Below the pieces are notes generated by a model. That model did no database searches, was not told where the DNA came from, and worked only from the letters and a program-made list of their open reading frames with translations. 64,000 nt of DNA from Adiantum capillus-veneris (Eukaryota; Streptophyta; Polypodiopsida; Polypodiales; Pteridaceae). Both the position numbers and the translations under genes were made by a program. The DNA lies in NCBI GenBank assembly GCA_014529385.2, contig CM043944.1:58026768-58090767 (forward strand). The letters are read 5' to 3'. How positions within the stretch are numbered: position 1 is the stretch's first letter; every line of letters starts with the position of its first letter. This document shows positions 21,573 to 30,000 of this stretch, one piece after another.

Positions 21573-22863
21573 TGATCCGAGCCTATCACAAATTTTTGTT
21601 TATCATATTTTGTTGGTTTTCCTTGCTTCTAGAGGTTTACAATAAAAGAAAGAGTGAGAACAACCTCTTGGAAAAATTAAAAAAAAATGATTTGATAGGA
21701 AATTTTTCTTGACTAGTTCACCGGAGGTGAAAGATAGAGGGAGAACCTAGTGGTAAAGGGAAGGGAAAATATGTAAATGTGAAAAGAAAAGATATGATGT
21801 GGTTGTGGAGCCATGCACCCATGATTCAAGGGTCATGAGTGGCTCATATCATCATGGCTTTGGAGCCATATGATGATTCAAACAAATGGGACCCAAGTGG
21901 AAGACTTGGTAAAGGAAGGAACCAGACCCATGATTTTGCTGAATTTTTAAAAAATACTTCCACTCCGATCCAAGAAAAGTTGTCTTCATCAAAGTTGTAG
22001 CTGATGAGCTGGAGATTCTGGCCATATTTTTTTAATAATTTTTTCATCTACGGTCTAGGAGATATGGCCAAAATGGTGGACGTCAGTTTTTTCAACTGTG
22101 GTGGAGACCACCCCCTCTACCTTTACACACACACACCCTTCCTTTTCCACATTGAGACCTTCTCTAAAAATCAGCCATTAGTCTTCTCACCCCCCTCTCC
22201 TTCCTACTCTCTCTCAAGCTCAAAAACCCATCAAAATTCCTCTTCTAATCACCTCTCAAGTCATGCTTAATCTTGTTGTAATTCATAAGTTCTCATTCAA
22301 CCCCTTTCTATTATTACTAGATATGTATTGATTTTATGTAGATTCTTTACAATTTAAAATAAGGAAGCTCTTGGACTCAAGCTATGGAGGAAGGAGTGAA
22401 GACAACACAAGTGATGATGGAGCTAATTGGTCAACAAATCACTTGGAAGGAGCTTCTTCATTGGTTGAATGTCCCTAATCAAGCTTCATTTGTACAAATT
22501 ACACTTGGATCTTAACCTCACTCCTAATCACTCTCTTTCCTATATAAAGAGGCCTTCCCCTTTGTAATTTCAAGCCTCCCTCAGCCCCATTGAGTCTTTG
22601 TATCACTCACCATGAGCCCATAAGCTCATTCATTCCCTCTATTCTTGCACATTCTAGAGTGCAAATTGTTTCATGCTAGTAACCTCTCCTCCTCTTACTT
22701 ATGTTAATTAAGAGAAATCTTTTATATGTGTGTGAGAGTGCTTGATGTGATCTTGGCTAATCCTTGAGTGGTTGTTTGGGAATCTACATGACTATTTGTG
22801 TTAGAAGTGTTTGAAGTCATCCATTCCTTGTACACACACTAAGGTTAATGCTTCATTCATAGT

Positions 22864-22933
<70 letters not shown>

Positions 22934-23048
22934 TGTAGCGGTCCTAGCCCACGCTTCCAAGACTAGGTGGTGCCCTTATCTCATTTCCCTTGTGGCGCAA
23001 TGGAGTTTGTTTTGGTGTAGAGGCCGCCATTCCAAATTTCCTTCGTCA
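21573..23048 (+). repeat. Gypsy1 5' LTR
   Basis: Nearly identical to 38051-39511 apart from scattered substitutions and the length of an internal CT microsatellite (22866-22930). Ends are TG...CA. Confidence 0.95.
22541..22549 (+). promoter_or_regulatory. Likely TATA box of the gypsy1 LTR
   Basis: TATATAAAG followed by a GC-richer stretch, in the last third of the LTR. The same element occurs at 39020-39028 in the 3' LTR. Transcription would start about 30 bp downstream. This is inferred from motif and position only. Confidence 0.6.
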
Positions 23049-23053
23049 TAAAT

Positions 23054-23072
23054 TGGTGCCCCCACTGAGGAG
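23054..23072 (+). other. Gypsy1 primer-binding site
   Basis: TGGTGCCCCCACTGAGGAG begins five bases after the LTR end, with TGG pairing to a tRNA CCA tail. The same kind of sequence follows the relic LTR at 53857 and, as TGGCGCCCCCACGGAGG, the gypsy2 LTR. I did not identify the tRNA. Confidence 0.7.
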
Positions 23073-23291
23073 TTCTCAAGCAGTGCTCTGTCAATCCTAT
23101 GAAGGAAGATCCATTAAATTCTCCGAGACTTCCACTATGGTCTCCCCAAGAAGCTCGAGAAAAGAAGCGTCTTTATCGACAAACAGCATGTATGCGGGTA
23201 AAGAGAGTTAACTACACACACCCTTCTTTGCTTCAAGGAAAAATCTTGTAGTCATCAAGTCCCTAGGTCAAAAAATTGTGTTGAGTGCTTT

Positions 23292-23603
23292 GTGGCTAGT
23301 GTGAAGACACTTCCTTTGAAGCCTCGACTTCAGGTGGTGAAAGCACTCTCAAACTCGGGTATTAACAAGTTTTTGGAGGGGGAGCTACACATCAATGGGG
23401 TGCGGTATTGGCAAGAGGCTACATATGGTGATGCACTCCAACTACTACTAGCAAGAAGGCTCAAGGTGGTTGAGAGGGTAGCCATCGAACCCTATGAGCT
23501 CTACAAAGCTAAAGATGGTCACACCAAAGCTAGGCTAATCACTGGTGAGCAAATTCTTCGCATCTCTCAAATGGTGGGATCCAAGAGAGCTCAACTTCAA
23601 TGA
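23292..23603 (+). other. Open frame in the gypsy1 leader, start unclear
   Basis: At least 103 codons, ending at TGA 23601-23603, with protein-like composition (blocks KFLEGELHINGVRYW and YELYKAKDGHTKARL). The listed first codon is GTG, and no ATG was found in frame nearby. It may be a decayed or spliced leader ORF. No second copy was found in this window, so it is weaker than the type A and B ORFs. Confidence 0.35.
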
Positions 23604-23636
23604 AGTGCTTCATGGAAGTTTGTATTTAATGCACCA

Positions 23637-23846
23637 ATGAATAATCCCATTTTCTACAACTTTCAATCAGTTCAGAATATTAGGGTGAATGTGCGCATTG
23701 ATAGAAAGATTTTTTTCCAACAAAGATTGGTCTTCTATTTTGGAGCTGAGAGGTTGAGAGAGATATTGTTGTCCCCTGACCCTATAATATTTCCTATTTT
23801 GGAGTATAATGTATCTTTTGATGTTCACATCTTCATCTTGCTTTAA
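23637..23846 (+). CDS. Type-A leader small ORF of gypsy1 (69 codons)
   Basis: ATG to TAA, 69 codons, between PBS and gag. The middle is basic and aromatic (DRKIFFQQRLVFYFG, then AERLREILLSPDP), followed by a hydrophobic tail with SFDVHIFILL. It aligns with 4353-4571, 32519-32761 and the decayed copy at 54167-54384. The central KI.FQQ..VF..G block and the C-terminal SFDVH.F.L block are the most constant. Nine bases separate it from the type-B ORF. It has no signal peptide or known domain that I recognise. Conservation of length and motif across separate elements argues for a translated product. The function is unknown. Confidence 0.6.
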   Translation: MNNPIFYNFQSVQNIRVNVRIDRKIFFQQRLVFYFGAERLREILLSPDPIIFPILEYNVSFDVHIFILL

Positions 23847-23855
23847 GCATACTCC

Positions 23856-24068
23856 ATGAATCATAGGGATTTATATGGACCTTTCCAACCTCTTGCTAGA
23901 CAAACTGTGCATATAATAGCTAGCACAAAGCTTAGGTTCCAAAACATCATAAGGAACTTACTAGGCCCTCGTCGTCTAGCTGAGATTAATGCATCTATCA
24001 ATCCATTTATTCTACCCTTAATAAGATATGATTTGGGCCTAGACGTTTTCATCTTCATGCTGTATTGA
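23856..24068 (+). CDS. Type-B leader small ORF of gypsy1 (70 codons)
   Basis: ATG to TGA, 70 codons. Its stop is 20 bases before the gag ATG. Type-B features are ASTKLRFQ, LLGPRRLAEINASINPF, ILPLIRYDL and an aromatic end FIFMLY. It resembles type A in the spacing of GPRRL.EI, P..LPLI.Y and DV.IF.L, so A and B probably arose by duplication. Copies are at 53930-54145 (intact) and 4145-4356 (frameshifted). The order leader-A-B-gag implies reinitiation, leaky scanning or splicing, because plant ribosomes normally scan from the cap. The function is unknown. Confidence 0.6.
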   Translation: MNHRDLYGPFQPLARQTVHIIASTKLRFQNIIRNLLGPRRLAEINASINPFILPLIRYDLGLDVFIFMLY

Positions 24069-24088
24069 GAGAAAGGCAACCCACTTTT

Positions 24089-25883
24089 ATGATGGCTTTC
24101 CCAAATTTTTTTGGGCGTAGTGGGGAAAATGCTGGGGATTTTTTGGATAACTTGGAGATGGCTTTCCTTGTCTCTGGGAGGGATGACGAAGCATTGAAAT
24201 TGAGAGCTTTTCCTTTGGTGCTCAAAGAAGAAGCTAGGGTATGGTTCCAGGCTCTAAATCCAACCCAAAGAATTGATTGGGAGGGATTGAAGGCGGCTTT
24301 CCTACGAAGATTTCAACGAGCCAATTCGGCAGAAGAACTATGGCAACGGCTTCTGGCCCTTCATCAAGTTGACCCTCATGGTTATGCAACCTATGAGGAA
24401 GGTTTTCTGAAACGTTGGGGGCAATGGTCAGACTCACTAAACCCTGGTGAGCGAGCTCGCAATTGCCTCCAAAAGGATCGATTTATCTCAGGTTTGTACC
24501 CCTTGCTAAGGGAGAAGGTAAAGAGAAAATTTCCAAATGCTTTTGAAGATGCCTTAAGAATTGCTAGGGAAAAGAATAGAAAGATTCTCTATCAAGTCCA
24601 AGCTGGCCAGCTAGCTTTGGGAGGCAATATCACAACTATGGAAGCTTCTCACATACCTCCAAATGTGCCTAATGCACCAGACCTCAATAGAGGTCAACAA
24701 GAAGATATGCTCCAACAAATAAACAATCTCACAAACCAGCTAGAGGGGTTGAGAGTAAATCTTGTGCAGGGTGCAAGAAGGCCTATTGAGGGAAATGGTG
24801 GGAATCGGCCACCAATGCGACGTCAAGCAAGGGAAATGTTGTGTTACAATTGTGGGGAAAATGGCCACGGCATGTATAATTGCCCTCATCCCAGAAGATA
24901 TGACTACCCTGTCAGAGGTCCTCGACAACAAGTAAGTCCTCCCCGTGCTAGAGCTCAAGCACAAGAGCAACCGCAACCTCAAATTTTGCAGCCACCTCGT
25001 GCTCAAGCTCAAGCCCCTGCTACTCAACCAAATTTGAGCATCATAAGGATGGAGGAGGTCCTTAAGGGCAGAAGCAACCAGGAAGAAATAGCTAAAGGGA
25101 AGATGAAGATAGATGAAGTGGCTACAATGCCTATCAAACGTGTGCGTGTCCAAGATGAAGTAGGTAAAGAAACAAGCAAGGATGCAAGCAATGAAGCAAG
25201 TACATCTCGGGCAACTAAAGATGAAGCCAAGAAGAGAAAGACCCGTACTAGGTCTCAAATTGACATCTCTGATTTCCCTATGGGATCTCGGACACAACCT
25301 TATGACTTGACAACTGATGTGAGTTCTCAAGGACCAAAGATTACTTGGCCACAACTACTTCATATCTCCCCAAAGCTTCGACGACAATGGTCAAAAATGG
25401 TGAGCACGAGGGCAAAGCGAAGTAAGCTAGTAAGTGTAATCAAAGCATATGGTCTCAAGGATATAGTGCCTTTGGTGGAGGCTCAAATCAAGGGACAACG
25501 GATTCCAAAAACTTACATTGACAGTGGAGCAGAGGTTTGTGTCATGACAGAAAAGCTAATGCATCAATTGGGTTTAGAGGTAATGGAATCATCAAACTTT
25601 AGGGCAAAAATGGCCAATAATGTCTCTGTCACTTGTGTGGGTGTAGTGAAAGCTTTGAGAGTTTCTGTTTTTGGAATCACTACAGAGGTTGATGCTTATG
25701 TGATGCCAGTAAAGGGAGAAGGATACCCCCTTATTTTAGGACGACCTTGGCTCATGGGTATAGGAGCTAGGCAAGATTGGGCAACAGGAGACTTGGAGTT
25801 GAGGCCTCGCATGGATGGCCATAGTCGGAAGGTGGTTTATAACCTAAAGAATGGGCGACAAGAGAACCTTGAACTAGAGACGT
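24089..25883 (+). pseudogene. Gypsy1 gag and protease (frame interrupted by gypsy2)
   Basis: Two adjacent ATGs (24089, 24092) start a frame reading MAFPNFFGRSGENAGDF. A Ty3-type capsid domain follows, including EARVWFQALNP and a conserved F..RWGQ region, then a CCHC zinc knuckle (CYNCGENGHGMYNC). After a Lys-rich linker comes the aspartic protease with D-S-G (YIDSGAEVCVM) and ILGRPWL. The frame is open until gypsy2 enters at 25884. After the ACGT duplication it resumes without a shift at 34641. Gag forms the particle, and the protease matures it. It is part of a gag-pol fusion and not independent. Confidence 0.9.
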
Positions 25884-26058
25884 TGTGAGCGGGATGAAAA
25901 CACACACAGCGCCTCTATAACGACCCGACACACACTCTTGGGAAGATACACACACACACTATGGGGCACCACTCGGCTTACACAACACACCTGGCCGAGA
26001 CAGGGAACACACCTATGGAGTGAGAGGAGAGAGACTATCCACTTGCCCACTCCACACA

Positions 26059-26093
<35 letters not shown>

Positions 26094-27036
26094 AAAAAAC
26101 TCAGCTCAAAAGAGGAGAATTTCTGATGTTTAGATACAATTGAGCTTGGGCCAACACCAATGGGGCAAATAGCTCACACAATATAGGTAAAATAAGCCAG
26201 ATACAATCACAAACTAGAGCAGAAACTTCGCTCATCGGAGAAACTTACACAGAAAAACAGCAGGAAAAGAGTGAGGAATTTGGCAAAATGGACAGCGCCA
26301 TCGCGTCCGGAACGGCCCAAAACCCCAGTCTACAATGTCAAAGTGCTCAAATCCGACCTCAGATGAGCAGTTTACGGCCAAAACAGGCTCCAAAAACACC
26401 AAAAACACACCTGCGGCTGTTCCTCCTCTCTTCTCCACGTTTTTTCTGGTCTTCTCTCAGTTTTTTCAGTTCCCACACTTAGCCTTATTATTTGGGCACC
26501 CTTGGCCTTTTAGATGACCTCAAACGGACCCCGAACAGGCCAAAAACTGACCTCGCAGTGCATAGTTGTCACCTTTTTGCATCATTTGCACACCTGGCAC
26601 TCAGCCTTTTTCCAATAATGCATCTCGCCACCACGTGAAGTGGCCCCAAAAAAAGGTCCTCATGATGACCTTTCTGCATAATTCTCACAAGCAAACACCC
26701 ACGTTGTGTTCGTCCTCATCTGCGTGCAAATATTGACCTCGTTCGCCCTCCTGACGCCACTAGATGCCATCTGACGCACCTGCTGACCTCACGTCGTCGG
26801 CCCGCGGATAGCTTCCTCGAGAAGTTTTACGCGCTACCAACTCCTCATTATTGTATAAAAAACACACTGGTACTGGTAATAGTGAAAATCGCTGCACTAT
26901 GTACATGTTGTCCTACCTGTACACATGTGGGCCCCACATAACCACCTGGCTAAGGAAAATGGGCAATCCTTTATTTGATGCACCATGCATGTATATGTAC
27001 ATATGCGCAATCCCTTGCTCCAAAAAACTCCTGACA
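25884..27036 (-). repeat. Gypsy2 3' LTR
   Basis: TGTGAGCGGG...CTGACA on the plus strand. It includes a (CA)n tract at about 26054-26091. Confidence 0.95.
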
Positions 27037-27056
27037 TAATTTGCCCATCCCCTAGC
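27037..27056 (-). other. Gypsy2 polypurine tract
   Basis: The minus strand reads GCTAGGGGATGGGCAAATTA directly before the 3' LTR, a purine-rich stretch at the expected site. Confidence 0.65.
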
Positions 27057-27064
27057 CTGCTAGA

Positions 27065-30000
27065 TCATTCATGATCAGCAGCAGCAAAGAGAGATATGAG
27101 ACTTGCCGCATCACAGGTCTCCTCATCCCTCACCAACACAGCTTGATCCACAGACAGCTCATCTTGCTCCACCATCATCAACCTGGCATGATACAACTTA
27201 AGACGCAATCCATTTACCCTTGACGTATGTAGAACACCATCCAGGTTAGCCAGCTGATATGTGCCATTTGGAAAAGACTCCACTACCTTGAAAGGGCCTT
27301 CCCACTTAATCTGAAACTTCTTTTGGAAGGTGTTGTCCAACTTACTATTGTAGCGCAAAACCAAGTCATGTTTCTTGATACCCTTACTTTTAACCTTTTC
27401 ATTTATCTTTTCCAAAGCCTTATCCTGCATCTGCCCATAATGTTCCAATGCGCTCATCCTATCCAACTGGACCTCTTGTAGCTGCAAAAGCCTTTCTTTG
27501 AATGCATCACTAGGCGGCCCAAGCAACTTCTCTAACATCTTGACCGCAGGCAACTCTACCTCCACAGGCAATAGTGCTTCCTTTCCATACACCAAATGAA
27601 ATGGAGTAAACCCTGTACCTGTCTTCACCGAAGTACGGTAAGCCCATAATGCACTAGGCAATTCCAAATCCCAATTCTTTCCTTGGTGCTCTGTCACTTT
27701 AGAAAGAATTTGTACCAACTCACCATTGAACCTTTCATTTAAGCCATTACACTGCGGGTAATAAGGAGTGGTATGCTGGTGCCTAATCTTCATCTTTGTG
27801 CATAAGAAGTCTAGCAGTTTAGCTCTAAATCCTGGCCCCTTATCTGAAAGTAGCTCTAATGGCACCCCAAACTTGCAACATATTTCATCATACACAAATT
27901 TTGCCACATCCTTTGCAGTGATCTGTTTTACTGCTGTAGCCTCTGCCCATCTAGAAAGATAGTCCACTGCCGTCAAAATATAGCTTTTGCCCCTGCTTGT
28001 GATAGGTAACGGGCCTATTGCATCAATCCCCCACTTTTCAAACACATCAAACGCCATAATGGTTTTTCGTAGCTCTGGCTTCAACACTCTCTTCCCAAAT
28101 GCTTGACACCTATTGCAAGACCTACACCAATGGTGAACATCCTTGTGCAAACTAGGCCATACATACCCCTCTTGCAAAATCTTATGCAAGGTGATCTTTA
28201 GAGCAAAATGGCCACCACATGCGCCTTCGTGATTCTCTTCCAACACTCTGTAAAGCTCCTCCCGCCAAGGTACACGTCTCAACACGAGATCAGCCCCTTT
28301 CATGTATAAGACATCACCAATCAATTTGTACCTGTATGCTCTACGCACAAAGCCATACTTCTTAGACTTCTGAATCTCCTTTGGAATGATTCCTGTTAGC
28401 AAAAACTCCTCTTCTTGAGCCAAACTTTCCCGGCCATGATAAAGAGGTAAAGTGGTCCTCAACACAAATAGCTCCCCAATCATGCCTTGAGCTGCTTCAT
28501 GTGCCTCTCCATTTAGAGCACGTTCAATGTGTCTGATACTCCATGCTTCAAACTTTTTTAACAGGCCTTTAATTCTGAAGCACATTTCCTTCAATGAGGT
28601 GTTCTTGCTCTTCCACACACCCAACACTTGCTTCACCACTAACAAGGCATCACCTTTTATGCTCAACCTTCGAACCCCATGCTTCAAACAAATGTGTAAT
28701 CCGGCTTCCAATGTAGCATATTCAGCCTCATTGTTACTATGAGCATCCAATTTGAACCCTCTCTTGCATACTAGCTTCCCCTCTGGATCATAAAGTGCTA
28801 TACCCCCTGAAGCTGCATCATGGCTCTTTCTGTATGAACCATCAAAGAACAACACATGTGCATTGCTGATCTGTGGCACTTCTTCAACTACCTTTCTCAC
28901 CACCTCTTCCTTAACAATAAGGGGATTCTCCTTGTAGGTCAACAAATCAGCTAGGGTAGCCCTTGTACTATCTTCCACTAGAAAAGAGAACTCAAACTCT
29001 TGCAGCTCAATTACCCATTTCTTCACCACATTTGACATGTTAATACCATTAATTAACTGTGGCAAAAAGGCATAACTCGTCAAGAAAACAAAAGGCCGTG
29101 GTAGCAAGTAATGACGAAATCGTCGACAAGCAAATATTACACTAGCCATCACTAGCTCTACTTCCGATAACTTTCTCTCCGCTACCAACTTCACTCGGCT
29201 TGCACAATACACTGGCCTCATATAATGGCTGCCCTTCCCCTTTTGCAATAGCATGGCTCCAATGGCATCATCCCCTACTGATGGATTTACATAAAAAACT
29301 TTCTCCCAATCAGGAGCCTGCATGGCTGACAACCCCCCTAACACCTCTTTCACCTCTTGAAACACTTCTTCACACTTGTCATCCCATTGCAATGGATCAT
29401 GCTTTGCCACTTGTTGTAATGGATAAAGAAGCTGCGAAGACAATGGAATAAACCGTGCCATGTACTTCACTTTGTGTATAAAGGTTGCCAATTGCTTCGT
29501 ACTCATAGGTGATGGAAGAAGAATAATAGACTTCACCTTATCTGGATCAGCCTCAATGCCATTTTCTGACACCATATGGCCCAATAACTTCACCCTTGGC
29601 TGTGCTAGATGACATTTCTTTGGATTTAGTTGTCCTCCACATTCATCATATCGAGCCAATACCATCTGCAACTTCTCATGATGCTCAGCCCTACTGCTAT
29701 AGACACAGAAGTCGTCCATAAAAGCCTTAACACAACTACCAATGAATGGTTCCAGCACCCAATTTGCTCTTTCTTGATAGAAAGATGGTCCATTTGACAA
29801 CCCAAACGGCAACACTGTGTAGCAATAGCAGCCCCATGGCGTAATAAAAGTTGTCTTTGTGCGGTCTTTAAGAGCAATCTTCAATTGAAAATAGCCTGAA
29901 AAACCATCACACACACTGTACCTCTCATAACCTGCCACTGAATCCAAGATCTGATCGATGAATGGAAGAGGATATGGGTTCTTCTTAGTGGCTGCGTTTA

